Positions 51,765 to 62,109 are shown, counted from the stretch's first letter. The stretch: DNA of 64,000 bases from Mucilaginibacter limnophilus (GCF_004005815.1 NZ_SACK01000001.1:1-64000); one strand, 5' to 3'. Numbers and translations are program-made. Notes: generated by a model from the letters alone, not told the origin.

Positions 51765-52074
51765 AGGTGTAAATGATGTAAAATGTTTTAATCGGTTAGC
51801 ATTAAATGCTTTCCGTACATAACCATACGTACAACCAAATGGTTTCGTTACATTAATAAATATTTATTTAACATTTTGGTAACACTTTTAGGAATGAAGG
51901 CTTATTGACTACTTTGGGATCCAGGCTGTGATTTTTATAACCACGCTGCAGATATTCTCGGTTATAATCACCATCAGTTAGATAATTAAGTACATTAATA
52001 ATTCTCCGAATAATATAAATAATTGAATGGCGTTAACTTGGCAAATCACAATTATAAATTTTCAACCAAACCAT
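51765..52074. other. 310-bp AT-rich spacer, nothing firm
   Basis: It is the shared upstream region of the small membrane protein (minus) and the S41 peptidase (plus). It contains GTACATAACCATACGTAC near 51813-51830, a broken palindrome, and AT-rich promoter-like text, but no clear -33/-7 pair, RNA or gene. Confidence 0.4.
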
Positions 52075-53550
52075 ATGAAAAAAGCACTGTTGCTCATCTT
52101 AGCAATAACATTATACAATACTGTATTTTCACAAATCATTAATCCGGGTTTCGAAGCAGCCCGCGATACTATGCCTTCAATGCCCAAAAGCTGGAACACC
52201 AAAAAAGTTGAGGGATTTACATTAAATTTAGATACAGCCCTAAAATATTCAGGCAGACAATCACTATGTATTGAGGGCGCTCAAACAGTAGCTCAAGGCA
52301 CGTTTATGCCTTTTTCACAAATTGTAACGATAAACGTTAATAACATGAAGCAAGTGTCGTTAATCTGCTACGCTAAAACTCAATCGGTAAAAGGCAATGT
52401 ACAGTTATGGTGTCAGGTATGGGATAAAAATAACAAGATGATTGGTTTCCAAAATTCACAAATGCAAAACACCATGCTTACCGGAACCAACGACTGGAAA
52501 AAGCTGCAACTGACACTTTTGGTTGATACCAATGCTAAACGGTTGCTTATAGGCGGCTTCTTGTTGGGCAGTGGATCAGCATGGTTTGATTCTTTTTCTA
52601 TTGACGACCTTCCGCCCCCTTCAGTCAAAGCGACTAAAGAGGTGACTAACTTAGCCAATGAAATAATCAATTTGGTTAAGCAAAATTCAATTTACAAAGA
52701 TTCGATTGCCTGGCCTGAAGTTGATAAACATATTGCCGAACTTGTAAGATTCACCCCGTCTGTTGATGATGCAGGTTTATTAACCGAATATATTTTATCG
52801 CAACTCAGAAAAGCAGGCGATAACCATTCTTTCTATCAGAATAAAACAAGCGCCCAGCAGTATACTACAGGTAATTCGGTACCCGAACAACCATATGGTA
52901 AACTACTTGAGGGAAACATTGGCTATATTTTCGTACCGGCTTTTGCATCAATAAACGATACCGCTAGCGTAAATTTTGCTAAAAAAATACAACATTTCAT
53001 ACGCGATTTAGATACCAGGCAAAAAATCAAGGGCTGGATAGTTGATCTTCGTAAGGATGGTGGCGGCAATATGTACCCTATGATAGCCGGATTGGGCGCA
53101 ATTATTAATGAGGGAGTTTTAGGCTACTTTGTATCGCCCGGATCACAACCCTCAACAAGCACGGCGTGGTTTTATAGAAATGGCAGTTCCGGTATTAATG
53201 AAAACAAATACGTCACTGTTAAAAAACCTTATAAAATAAAAAATGCTAAAGCCAAAGTTGCGGTGTTGATTGGGGCTAATACAGCCAGCAGCGGTGAAAT
53301 GACGGCTATATCTTTTATCGGGCGGCAAAACACACAATTGTTCGGGCAACCTTCAGGAGGTTTTACTACAGCAAACCAAATGTTCACACTTTCTAACGGA
53401 GCGTTTTTGAACCTTGCTACCAGTTACGTGGCCGACAGGAATAAAAAGAGATACCTAGTAAATATACGGCCTGATATTATAGTGAAGCCGGATGATAATG
53501 TAACAATTGATGCTACTTTAAATACAGCATTAAGCTGGGTAAAACAATAG
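52075..53550 (+). CDS. S41-family secreted peptidase
   Basis: 491 residues from ATG 52075, with a signal peptide (KKALLLILAITLYNTVFSQ). The N-terminal 150 residues form a jelly-roll-like domain (INPGFEAARD ... GSAWFDSFSIDDL), as in carbohydrate-binding modules. The C-terminal S41 (tail-specific protease) domain includes GYIFVPAFASIND, GWIVDLRKDGGGNMYPMIAG, and ASSGEMTAISFIG with the likely nucleophile Ser 405 and FGQPSGGFTTAN. Substrates are unknown; the combination is common in Bacteroidota envelopes. Confidence 0.85.
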   Translation: MKKALLLILAITLYNTVFSQIINPGFEAARDTMPSMPKSWNTKKVEGFTLNLDTALKYSGRQSLCIEGAQTVAQGTFMPFSQIVTINVNNMKQVSLICYAKTQSVKGNVQLWCQVWDKNNKMIGFQNSQMQNTMLTGTNDWKKLQLTLLVDTNAKRLLIGGFLLGSGSAWFDSFSIDDLPPPSVKATKEVTNLANEIINLVKQNSIYKDSIAWPEVDKHIAELVRFTPSVDDAGLLTEYILSQLRKAGDNHSFYQNKTSAQQYTTGNSVPEQPYGKLLEGNIGYIFVPAFASINDTASVNFAKKIQHFIRDLDTRQKIKGWIVDLRKDGGGNMYPMIAGLGAIINEGVLGYFVSPGSQPSTSTAWFYRNGSSGINENKYVTVKKPYKIKNAKAKVAVLIGANTASSGEMTAISFIGRQNTQLFGQPSGGFTTANQMFTLSNGAFLNLATSYVADRNKKRYLVNIRPDIIVKPDDNVTIDATLNTALSWVKQ

Positions 53551-53581
53551 CTATACATTTTTAACAACCAGTTGAAACAGC

Positions 53582-53609
53582 AAAGTCTTCAGCATATACT
53601 GAAGACTTT
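53582..53609. terminator. hairpin terminator between convergent genes
   Basis: AAAGTCTTCAG (53582-53592) pairs perfectly with CTGAAGACTTT (53599-53609). It ends the S41 peptidase gene; only a weak T tail follows. Confidence 0.75.
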
Positions 53610-53690
53610 GTATATATATCTCCGAAATTAATTGCTTATAAAGCAATAATTGTAATTGTATATTGAAGTTTTATGGATAATTTATTAATA

Positions 53691-55610
53691 TCAAAACTTC
53701 CACCTTACAAAGGCCTCGATAGCCTCATAATCGGCCAGGCCGAGGGCATTGTATTCACGGGCAGTTTCACTGGTACGTTGTTCGGCACGTACCCAAAACT
53801 CACGCGCGTCGTCACCCGGGAAAACAGGCGTATCTTTTTGCGACTGGTGTTTAAAAATAGCATGGCGCTTGCGTAACACTTCCTGCGGCGAAAGGGGTAC
53901 GGCCATTTGTATCTCATGTATCTCAAACTCGTGCCATGCGCCGCGGTACAACCACAGCCAGCAATCTTTTACCCACTCCTCAGTAGCCTTCAGGCGTTGC
54001 AGGGCTGTTAGTATAATATCAAAGCAAACCTTATGCGTACCATGCGGATCAGCGAAGTCGCCGGCAGCAAACACCTGGTGCGGTTTTACCTGCTGCAACA
54101 ATTGCATAGTTTGCTGTATATCGGCTTCGTAATCTGTCTTCGCGCTTGTTTTTAACACATCATAAAACGGCAGGTTCATAAAGTGGATGTGCTCATCAGG
54201 CAAGCCTGCAAAACGAGCGCCGGCAATAGCTTCGCCCTTACGGATCAGCCCTTTTACCGTACGGATGGCATCATTATCAGGCTGATTGGGCAGTTTGTTA
54301 CCTAAGTGCTGCCTTGCCTCATTATACACGGCTTCCAGCTTTGCGGTATCTCCGCCTTGTACACGGCTAAAATCAATAGCGAATTCAAGGAAGCGCAACG
54401 CATCATCGTCCCAAACAGCCGTATTGCCCGATGTCTGGTAGGCCACGTGCACTTCGTGACCCTGATCGGCCAGGCGGATGAACGTGCCACCCATTGAAAT
54501 CACATCATCATCAGGGTGCGGTGAAAACAATATCGATCGTTTTTTTGCAGGTTCTCTGCGCTCGGGGCGCTGGCTGTCGTCGGCGTTTGGTTTGCCGCCC
54601 GGCCAGCCGGTTATGGTATGCTGAAGTTTATTGAATATGTCAATATTAAGATTATACACAGGGCCTTTTTCTGTTGCCAGCTGGGCCATGCCATGGTTGT
54701 TGTAATCTTCTTCGGTAAGCTTTAATATCGGCTTGCCCGTTGTTTTCGAAAGCCAAACCACAGCTTTTTTTATCAGGGCGATATCCCACACGCAATCGCG
54801 TACCAACCATGGCGTGTCAAAACGGGTAAGTGCCGATGCGGCGTCGGCATCAAGCACAAATTCGGCCTTGTCAGACAATTGCAGATAGGTTGCCGGTACG
54901 TCTGATGAAATTTCACCTTCGGCAGCTTGTTTTACTATAGCAGCTTTTTTCAGGTTCCAGGCCATCAGGATAACTTCGCGGGCTTTGAATATGGTACCTA
55001 CACCCATGGTGATGGCTTTGGTTGGCACGTTTTCCTTTCCGCCAAAATCATAGGAAGCATCGCGGCGGGTAAGATCGGCAAGGGTAACCAAACGGGTACC
55101 TGAGTTTGGCGCAGATCCCGGTTCGTTAAATCCGATGTGGCCGGTACGCCCTATACCCAGTATCTGCAGATCGATGCCGCCAACATCACTTATCTTTTGC
55201 TCATAAGCCAGACAAAATTCGACAACTTTTTCTTTGGGTAGAGTGCCATCTGGTATGTGTATGTTCTCGGGTAATATATCAATATGGTCAAATAACTGCT
55301 CCTTCATGAACCTGACATAGCTTTGTACGGCATCAGGCTGCATGGGGTAATATTCGTCCAGGTTAAAAGTTACTACGTTTTTAAAGCTTAAACCTTCTTC
55401 TTTGTGTAAACGAACAAGTTCTTTATAAACACCAATTGGCGTAGCACCGGTTGCCAATCCAAGTACTGCTGTTTCGCCATTGGCTTGTTTCGATTTAATT
55501 AGCGCTGCTATACGCGCCGCGACACTCTTTTCAGCAGATTTCTTGTTATCAAATACGGTAACCGGAAGGCGTTCGTAGCGGGTTTCTTCAAGTAAGTTTA
55601 AACGTGACAT
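53691..55610 (-). CDS. nagB: glucosamine-6-phosphate deaminase fused to a PIG-L-type domain
   Basis: 639 residues in two parts. The N-terminal 260 residues are NagB: VLGLATGATPIGVYKELV, FNLDEYYP, the catalytic GIGRTGHIGFNEPGS and SGTRLVTLADLTR. The C-terminal 270 residues are of the LmbE/PIG-L deacetylase kind, with RSILFSPHPDDDVISMGGT (zinc ligands HPDD) and FADPHGTHKVCFDI. NagB converts glucosamine-6-phosphate to fructose-6-phosphate and ammonia; the added domain may deacetylate GlcNAc-type substrates and is seen in Bacteroidota relatives. It follows the ROK gene on the same strand (81 bp) and probably shares its promoter. Confidence 0.93.
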   Translation of the reverse strand: MSRLNLLEETRYERLPVTVFDNKKSAEKSVAARIAALIKSKQANGETAVLGLATGATPIGVYKELVRLHKEEGLSFKNVVTFNLDEYYPMQPDAVQSYVRFMKEQLFDHIDILPENIHIPDGTLPKEKVVEFCLAYEQKISDVGGIDLQILGIGRTGHIGFNEPGSAPNSGTRLVTLADLTRRDASYDFGGKENVPTKAITMGVGTIFKAREVILMAWNLKKAAIVKQAAEGEISSDVPATYLQLSDKAEFVLDADAASALTRFDTPWLVRDCVWDIALIKKAVVWLSKTTGKPILKLTEEDYNNHGMAQLATEKGPVYNLNIDIFNKLQHTITGWPGGKPNADDSQRPERREPAKKRSILFSPHPDDDVISMGGTFIRLADQGHEVHVAYQTSGNTAVWDDDALRFLEFAIDFSRVQGGDTAKLEAVYNEARQHLGNKLPNQPDNDAIRTVKGLIRKGEAIAGARFAGLPDEHIHFMNLPFYDVLKTSAKTDYEADIQQTMQLLQQVKPHQVFAAGDFADPHGTHKVCFDIILTALQRLKATEEWVKDCWLWLYRGAWHEFEIHEIQMAVPLSPQEVLRKRHAIFKHQSQKDTPVFPGDDAREFWVRAEQRTSETAREYNALGLADYEAIEAFVRWKF

Positions 55611-55631
55611 AGATGATTGGTTAATAATGCA

Positions 55632-55687
55632 AACTTAATAACATTTATTTATATCATTATTAAACTTATTAAAAAAATTATTAAGTT
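55632..55687. promoter_or_regulatory. AT-rich inverted repeats in the ROK-nagB spacer
   Basis: AACTTAATAA (55632-55641) and TTATTAAGTT (55678-55687) are perfect 10-bp arms. Further TTATTAA-like boxes lie between them. This could be an operator for the ROK regulator or a hairpin in the mRNA. Confidence 0.45.
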
Positions 55688-55691
55688 CGTA

Positions 55692-56909
55692 TTATGTGAT
55701 GGAAGTAACAGACTCCTCGTGATGTTGACCGAAATTCTCCATTACCAGTATGGCCGAACCTATAAGTTCGGCATCGAAGCCTATCTCGGATATAAAAATT
55801 TCGGTACCGCTGGCCAAACGCGGGATACAGTATTTATTTAATGCCTGCTGTATAGGTGCTAATAGTAGCTTTGCAACTTTCACGCCGCGCCCGCTCAACA
55901 CAATCGCCTTTGGATTTAGTATATGTATGAGTATGGATAACCCGCGCCCCATTTTGTAACCCGCCTCTGCAAGCAATTCAATTGCATATTGGTCGCCTTT
56001 ATTGGCCGCTTCCATTAACGCGCTGCCTACAGCCAGGTTTGAACTGTCTTCGGCAATATATTGCTGCAGTATGGTTACTTGTCCGTTTTTAACCCCTTCG
56101 ATTGCCTTTTCAGCAACTGATAGCAATGATGCTTCAGCCTCAAGACACCCTTGTTTGCCGCAGGTACAAAGTGATCCGTCTTCGGTTATAGGAATGTGAC
56201 TAAACTCACCTGCAAACCCATTCTCACCCCTGAATATTTTGCCATTGATGATCATCCCGAGGCCGATGCCCCAGCCAATATTGATCACCATAACGTCTTT
56301 AATCGATTTGGCCACGCCAAATTTAAGTTCAGAAAGAGCTATTAAGCTCGAATCGTTATCAATGTAAACCGGCAGGCCTACAATATCTTCAATATGCTGT
56401 GTTAAGGTTTTTTCGCCCGCATCTAAATACGTATAATTGATGCCATCGTTTACATTTACAAATCCCGGCATACCAATACCAATACCTATAATTTTTTCTT
56501 TATCCAGGCCTGAATTTTCAATATGGCGCGTAATTAATTCGGTAAGTGAATTAAGCGCATCGGGATTATCCTGTAATTTAAGGCTAATGATTTCTACAGG
56601 TGATACGTAGTTATTAAGAAGATCAATAATACCAATACGAGTTGATAACTGATCCATAGCTACAGTAACCACATACAGCCTGTCGTGCTTCACTGCATAC
56701 ATTAATGGTCTGCGCCCCCCGCTTGATGGTGCATATCCCTGCTCAACAACAAAGCCGGCATCAATTAAATAATTAACTGCCTTGGTTACCAGCGGAATAC
56801 TTTTATCAGTAAGCAGGCTTAATTCGGCACATGACAACTGTTCTCCATAGTATAACTGTTGGATGATGTCAGCATAAAGTTTAGCTGTCTTTTTGTTGGC
56901 ATTGAACAT
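55692..56909 (-). CDS. ROK-family transcriptional regulator (NagC-like)
   Basis: 405 residues from ATG 56909. The N-terminal winged HTH reads LYYGEQLSCAELSLLTDKSI, then PLVTKAVNYLIDAGFVVEQG. The ROK sugar-binding part has IGIGIGMPGFVNVNDG, GIGLGMIINGKIF followed by GENGFAGEFSHIPI, and the zinc cluster CTCGKQGCLEAEA. It is likely to sense GlcNAc-6-phosphate or a related sugar and control nagB and the divergent hexosaminidase gene. The neighbours make this the best guess for substrate. Confidence 0.9.
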   Translation of the reverse strand: MFNANKKTAKLYADIIQQLYYGEQLSCAELSLLTDKSIPLVTKAVNYLIDAGFVVEQGYAPSSGGRRPLMYAVKHDRLYVVTVAMDQLSTRIGIIDLLNNYVSPVEIISLKLQDNPDALNSLTELITRHIENSGLDKEKIIGIGIGMPGFVNVNDGINYTYLDAGEKTLTQHIEDIVGLPVYIDNDSSLIALSELKFGVAKSIKDVMVINIGWGIGLGMIINGKIFRGENGFAGEFSHIPITEDGSLCTCGKQGCLEAEASLLSVAEKAIEGVKNGQVTILQQYIAEDSSNLAVGSALMEAANKGDQYAIELLAEAGYKMGRGLSILIHILNPKAIVLSGRGVKVAKLLLAPIQQALNKYCIPRLASGTEIFISEIGFDAELIGSAILVMENFGQHHEESVTSIT

Positions 56910-56981
56910 AGTAAGGTTTAAAAAATCCTTGACATACAAAGAGGTGCACAAAAGTAACTTATCAGTTTATCAAATATTTTA

Positions 56982-57024
56982 GTTCAACGTAACAATGTTA
57001 TAATGTGTTATTACTATGTTGAAC
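56982..57024. promoter_or_regulatory. candidate ROK operator in the divergent spacer
   Basis: GTTCAAC (56982-56988) and GTTGAAC (57018-57024) are inverted, with GTAACA and TGTTAT next to them on the inner side. The site lies about 75 bp upstream of the ROK start and 290 bp upstream of the GH20 start. The remainder of the 400-bp spacer (to 57310) is AT-rich with no gene. Confidence 0.45.
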
Positions 57025-57310
57025 ACAACCTAAAAATTTTTAAAGGCTCAAATATTATAACTTCTCATCAAATTTAAAAAAATTAGGAAAATAAAGAATC
57101 TTTTTAAAAAAATTTTAAAGTAACTGTTCCTTTTTATTAGTTTTGAGTTAATAGGTAGTGAATAACCTATTTAAAGCACTATTGTTTCTAATTATTAGAT
57201 AACCGAAATACACGCATATGGTATCGTTATTGTACAATACATGTCAATGTTTTTATTTAAACCTGCTTTAATAAGACATAAATATTATAATTACGTTGCT
57301 GTTACAGTTT

Positions 57311-59833
57311 ATGAAAAATATAAAATTATTAACCTTATTGCTGCTAATAACCGCTAAACCTTTACTTGCACAGGTACAGCAGCCTTTTGATCCGTCGCAA
57401 TTAAAAATCACCTGGGAAATAAAGGAACGCAACTATAAAAAAGGCGCACAGACACTTTCTACCATAACGCTGGTTAACACCGGTACAACGACTATCCCGG
57501 CAAAGGGCTGGAGCATCCGGCTGAACGATGGCGGTCCGCATAATGCGGGTAATGATAAAAATATAATGATTGACCGTATAAACGGTGACCACTTTTCTTT
57601 ATATGCCGGTAAAGATTTTAAGCAGCTTGCGCCGGGTGATAGTATTACATCAGACGCCTTATCAACAATCAAGAACATTACCGATTATCCGAAAGGTTTT
57701 TACCTTGTATTTGATAAGGATCCGAACAAAGGCATTCCCTTAAGCGCTACCATAAAGATTTCGCTTAATGAAGATCAAATCAATAAAGATGTTGCTGCTA
57801 AAATTTATACGCAGAACAGTATTATAACAGAAGTTAATGAAAAAGAAATCCCGCCGGTATTTCCTACTCCGGTAAACTATAAGCGTACCAGCGGTTCATT
57901 CGGGATAAGCGGCTCTGTTAAGATTATTAATAATCCAGCTTTTGTTGCGGAAGCTAATTACCTTTCGGCCGAACTGGGAAAGGTATTGGTGGCCTCGCCA
58001 ACAATGAGCCTTACCGCTACCGACAATATCATAGTATTACAAAAAAAGCCTGTATCATCTGCCGAGGGATATGAGCTAAGGGTGCAACCCGGCAAGATCA
58101 TCATCAGCGCGGCTACCAATGCAGGAATATTTTACGGCATACAATCGTTAAAAAGCCTGTTGCCACCAAATGCCTGGGCAGCCAAACAAAACTTTATCGT
58201 TTTGCCTTGCATGGAAATCGTCGACGCGCCAAGATTTGAGCACCGCGCATTTATGATGGATGTTGCGCGTAATTTTCAGCAAAAAGCCGAAGTGTTGAAG
58301 CTGATCGACCTGCTGTCGCTTTACAAATTTAATGTGCTGCACATGCACCTTACTGATGATGAAGGCTGGCGAATAGAAATACCCGGCCTGCCCGAACTTA
58401 CCCAAACAGGGGCTAAACGTGTGCATGATCCGACCGAGGTAGCAGGGGTACTTCCATCATATGGCTCCGGAGCCACAGGCACGTCAGCCAGCAACGGCTT
58501 TTTTACCACGCAAGATTATATAGAGATACTGAAATACGCCACAGCAAGGCATATAAAAATTATTCCGGAAATAGAAACACCAGGTCACGCCCGTGCGGCC
58601 ATAAAATCAATGAACGCACGGTACGAACGGCTGATGAAAGAAGGCAAAAAGGCCGAAGCCGAGGAATATTTGCTGCGCGATCTTAATGACAAATCGGAAT
58701 ATCGTTCGGTACAGGGATTTAGTGATAACGTGATCAATCCTGCAGTACCTTCGGTTTATAGGTTCTTTGAAAAGGTTACCGACGAATTGATAGCCATGTA
58801 CAAAACGGCCGGCGCACCGCTGCAAACCATCCACTTTGGCGGAGACGAAGTACCCGGCGGGGTTTGGGAGAAATCTCCTGCGGTAAAGGAGCTTATCAAA
58901 CAGGATACATCGGTTAAAAACGTAGATGAAATATGGCATTATTATTTTGCTAACATAAATGCCATGCTAAAATCAAAAGGCTTATACCTTTCAGGCTGGG
59001 AAGAGATAGGCTTGAAGAAAGCGGTAGTAAACAACCGCAAAACTATGGTTTTGGATCCGCGCTTTGCCGGTGAAAACTTTCATGCCGATGTATGGAACAA
59101 CCTTGCAGGCAATGAAGACCTTGCTTATAAACTGGCAAATGCGGGCTACAAGGTAGTGTTGACTAACGTTACTAATATGTACCTTGATTTGGCCTATAAT
59201 CAAAGCTTTGACGAGATCGGCCAATACTGGGGTGGGTTCGTTGATGTAAATAAACCATTTTCATTCATCCCGTACAACTTCTATAAAAACCAAACCGAGA
59301 ACGAACAGGGCAAATCTTTGCCTGCAGGGCATTTTAATGGAAAGGTGCAGCTTACCGAAATGGGTCGCAGTAATATCGTCGGCATACAATCGCCTTTGTG
59401 GAGCGAAATAATTATCAGCCCTGAAAGGTTTGAATATCTCCTGCTACCCAAAGTGCTGGGCGTTGCCGAGCGTGCCTGGGCGCCCGACCCTGCTTGGACT
59501 ACCGAAGCTGATACTGCTAAAAGCACAGAATTGTACAACAAAGCATGGTCGGTTTTTGTAACCCGTATTGGCAAGGTTGAACTACCGCGACTGGACAAAT
59601 ATGCCGGTGGCTTTAATTACCGTATACCAACGGCAGGCTTTACAAGCGAGAACGGGCAGGTGAAAGCAAATGTTCAGTTACCCGGTTTCAAACTGCGCTA
59701 TACTACCGATGGCAGCGAGCCAACCGTTAACAGCAAAGAATTTACCGGCGATATAACCGACAGTGAAAACATTAACTTTAAAGTATTTAACAATGCAGGG
59801 CGTGGCGGGCGCACGGTAAAGTTTATTAAATAA
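57311..59833 (+). CDS. GH20 beta-N-acetylhexosaminidase
   Basis: 840 residues from ATG 57311, with a signal peptide (LLTLLLLITAKPLLAQ). Domains in order: an N-terminal chitobiase-type carbohydrate-binding domain (LKITWEIKERNYKKGAQTLS), a GH20b domain (FPTPVNYKRTSGSF ... FYGIQSLKSLLPP), the catalytic barrel with FNVLHMHLTDDEGWRIEI and the Asp-Glu pair in IHFGGDEVPGG (D512, E513), and a C-terminal chitobiase-like FN3 domain (LRYTTDGSEPTVNS). It removes terminal GlcNAc, for example from chitin oligosaccharides. It is divergent from the ROK/nagB unit. Confidence 0.95.
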   Translation: MKNIKLLTLLLLITAKPLLAQVQQPFDPSQLKITWEIKERNYKKGAQTLSTITLVNTGTTTIPAKGWSIRLNDGGPHNAGNDKNIMIDRINGDHFSLYAGKDFKQLAPGDSITSDALSTIKNITDYPKGFYLVFDKDPNKGIPLSATIKISLNEDQINKDVAAKIYTQNSIITEVNEKEIPPVFPTPVNYKRTSGSFGISGSVKIINNPAFVAEANYLSAELGKVLVASPTMSLTATDNIIVLQKKPVSSAEGYELRVQPGKIIISAATNAGIFYGIQSLKSLLPPNAWAAKQNFIVLPCMEIVDAPRFEHRAFMMDVARNFQQKAEVLKLIDLLSLYKFNVLHMHLTDDEGWRIEIPGLPELTQTGAKRVHDPTEVAGVLPSYGSGATGTSASNGFFTTQDYIEILKYATARHIKIIPEIETPGHARAAIKSMNARYERLMKEGKKAEAEEYLLRDLNDKSEYRSVQGFSDNVINPAVPSVYRFFEKVTDELIAMYKTAGAPLQTIHFGGDEVPGGVWEKSPAVKELIKQDTSVKNVDEIWHYYFANINAMLKSKGLYLSGWEEIGLKKAVVNNRKTMVLDPRFAGENFHADVWNNLAGNEDLAYKLANAGYKVVLTNVTNMYLDLAYNQSFDEIGQYWGGFVDVNKPFSFIPYNFYKNQTENEQGKSLPAGHFNGKVQLTEMGRSNIVGIQSPLWSEIIISPERFEYLLLPKVLGVAERAWAPDPAWTTEADTAKSTELYNKAWSVFVTRIGKVELPRLDKYAGGFNYRIPTAGFTSENGQVKANVQLPGFKLRYTTDGSEPTVNSKEFTGDITDSENINFKVFNNAGRGGRTVKFIK

Positions 59834-59992
59834 CATGCCCCATTCCTCATAAAAACAACCCTAAAGATAGCTGATGACGGTAGTTGTTTACCCGGATGTT
59901 AATTTTACTTAATAATAAGCAAGGCTTGCTGTTGCTGTTAGCTCATTAACAGTGTAAATTTCCAGCTGCTTATTAAAGTAATTTAATACAAA

Positions 59993-60730
59993 ATGAGAGT
60001 CGGGTTATTTATTCCCTGTTATGTTGATCAGTTTTTTCCCAATGCAGCCATAGCGACGCTGGAGTTGCTTGAAAAGCTTGGTGTTGCTGTACAATTCCCC
60101 ATAAACCAAACCTGCTGCGGACAGCCCATGGCCAACTCAGGTTACGAACATTTAACCGGCGGTTGTAATGAGTTGTTTATGAAGAATTTTGACGGGTTCG
60201 ATTATATAGTCGCCCCATCAGGCAGTTGCGTGTTGCATGTACGCGAACATCTGCGCAGCGACGAGGCGCCCGTCAAAGCAAGGGACATTGCCCATAAAGT
60301 ATTTGAACTCACCTCGTTTTTAACTGATATTTTAAAGGTTGAAAGCCTTGATTCACGTTTTCCTTACAGGGTGGGTATGCATCAAAGCTGCCACGGTCAG
60401 CGCGGGTTACACCTGTCGCAAATGACTGAGTTGGTAGCGCCTCAGTTTTCAAAACCCGGCAAGCTTTTAGGGATGGTTAAGGATATTGATTTGATACCAC
60501 TGAGCCGTAAGGATGAATGCTGCGGTTTTGGCGGCACTTTTTGTGTAACTGAAGAAGCCGTATCAGCTAAAATGGGACAAGACCGTGTAGAAGATCATCT
60601 TGAACATGGCGCCGAATACATTACCGGAGTAGATATGTCGTGCCTGATGCATATGGAAGGCATACTCAAACGTCGCGACAGCAAAGTAAAAGTGATACAC
60701 ATTGCAGAAATATTAAACGCGCAGTTATGA
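59993..60730 (+). CDS. lutA: L-lactate oxidation protein LutA (CCG-domain Fe-S protein)
   Basis: 245 residues with two cysteine-rich CCG domains: FIPCYVDQFFPNAA and INQTCCGQPMANSGY in the first half, MHQSCHGQRGL and RKDECCGFGGTFCVTE in the second. This is the LutA/YkgE layout. With LutB and LutC it oxidises L-lactate to pyruvate in the cytosol. ATG 59993 follows an AT-rich leader. Its stop overlaps the next start (ATGA). Confidence 0.93.
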   Translation: MRVGLFIPCYVDQFFPNAAIATLELLEKLGVAVQFPINQTCCGQPMANSGYEHLTGGCNELFMKNFDGFDYIVAPSGSCVLHVREHLRSDEAPVKARDIAHKVFELTSFLTDILKVESLDSRFPYRVGMHQSCHGQRGLHLSQMTELVAPQFSKPGKLLGMVKDIDLIPLSRKDECCGFGGTFCVTEEAVSAKMGQDRVEDHLEHGAEYITGVDMSCLMHMEGILKRRDSKVKVIHIAEILNAQL

Positions 60731-62109
60731 ACGTAACAGGAAAAGACCATGCGCAACTGGCCGGCGCGTTTAATAAAGATACACAAAGGGTAAACTGGCA
60801 TGATGAAACACTGTGGTGGATACGTGCCAAAAGAGATAAAGCCGTACACGGCCTGCCTGAATGGGAAGCCCTTCGGGAAACAGCTTCAAAAATAAAGCAT
60901 AATGTATTGGCAAACTTGGATACCTACTTGCAGCAGTTTGAGGTGAACGCCATGGGTAATGGTGTTACCGTACACTGGGCAGCAGACGCGGCTGAGCATA
61001 ACAGGATAGTTCATCAATTGCTTACTAAAAAAAGGATAACCCGTATGGTAAAAAGTAAATCGATGCTTACCGAAGAATGCGGGTTAAACGAATACCTGGC
61101 CGAACACGGCATTGAAGTAATAGATTCCGATTTGGGTGAACGTATTGTACAGCTGGCAAAAGAACCGCCAAGCCATATTGTTTTGCCGTGTATTCATAAA
61201 AAGAAAGAAGAGATTGGCGACTTGTTTCATGAGCACTTAGGCACCCCGGCCGGTAATGCCGATCCGCAGTTTTTAACCAATACTGCCCGGCACCACTTAC
61301 GTGAAGTATTTTTAACCCGGAAAGCAGCGCTTACAGGTGTAAACTTTGCAGTTGCTGAAACAGGTGAAATAGTAGTGTGCACCAATGAAGGTAATGCCGA
61401 TATGGGCGCGCACCTTGCCGATATACACATTGCCAGTATGGGTATAGAGAAGCTGATACCGCAGCGAAAGCATTTGGGCGTTTTTTTACGGATACTAACC
61501 CGCAGTGCTACCGGTCAGCCTATCACCACATACTCAAGTCATTTTAAAAGTCCGCAGCCGGGTAAAGAAATGCATATTATACTGGTTGATAATGGCCGCA
61601 GTACACAGTTAGGCCGCGAAGAGTTTCGCAACTCATTAAAATGCATACGGTGCGGAGCATGTATGAATACCTGCCCGGTTTACCGTCGCAGCGGCGGGCA
61701 TAGTTATCATAACGCCATAGCCGGGCCGATAGGCTCAATACTGGCCCCTAACCTTAACATGGAAAGATATGCCGACCTGCCATTTGCGTCAACCCTTTGC
61801 GGATCGTGTTCAAACGTGTGCCCGGTAAAGATTGACATACATGATCAGCTTTATAAATGGCGTCAGGTATTGGTAAAAGCCGGATACACCCCTAAAACCA
61901 AAACAGCCGCTATGAAGATCATGAGCACCACGTTGGCTTCGCCCACAGCTTACCGGCTGGCAGGCAAGGCTGGGCGTATGGTGATAAAATATGCGCCCTT
62001 CGCGGTAAATAATGCATTAAATCCCTGGTACAAACAACGCGATATGCCCGAAGCGCCAAAGCAATCATTCAGAGAATGGTATAATGATAACCGCAAAAAA
62101 AAGAATTAA
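60727..62109 (+). CDS. lutB: L-lactate oxidation protein LutB (iron-sulfur)
   Basis: 460 residues from ATG 60727; an earlier frame start at 60640 lies inside lutA. A LUD domain (about 60-300, with MGNGVTVHWAADAAEHNRIV and FAVAETGEIVVCTNEGNADM) is followed by two 4Fe-4S motifs, CIRCGACMNTCPVY and CGSCSNVCPVKIDI. This is the LutB/YkgF pattern. It overlaps lutA by 4 bp and ends immediately before lutC. Confidence 0.94.
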   Translation: MNVTGKDHAQLAGAFNKDTQRVNWHDETLWWIRAKRDKAVHGLPEWEALRETASKIKHNVLANLDTYLQQFEVNAMGNGVTVHWAADAAEHNRIVHQLLTKKRITRMVKSKSMLTEECGLNEYLAEHGIEVIDSDLGERIVQLAKEPPSHIVLPCIHKKKEEIGDLFHEHLGTPAGNADPQFLTNTARHHLREVFLTRKAALTGVNFAVAETGEIVVCTNEGNADMGAHLADIHIASMGIEKLIPQRKHLGVFLRILTRSATGQPITTYSSHFKSPQPGKEMHIILVDNGRSTQLGREEFRNSLKCIRCGACMNTCPVYRRSGGHSYHNAIAGPIGSILAPNLNMERYADLPFASTLCGSCSNVCPVKIDIHDQLYKWRQVLVKAGYTPKTKTAAMKIMSTTLASPTAYRLAGKAGRMVIKYAPFAVNNALNPWYKQRDMPEAPKQSFREWYNDNRKKKN

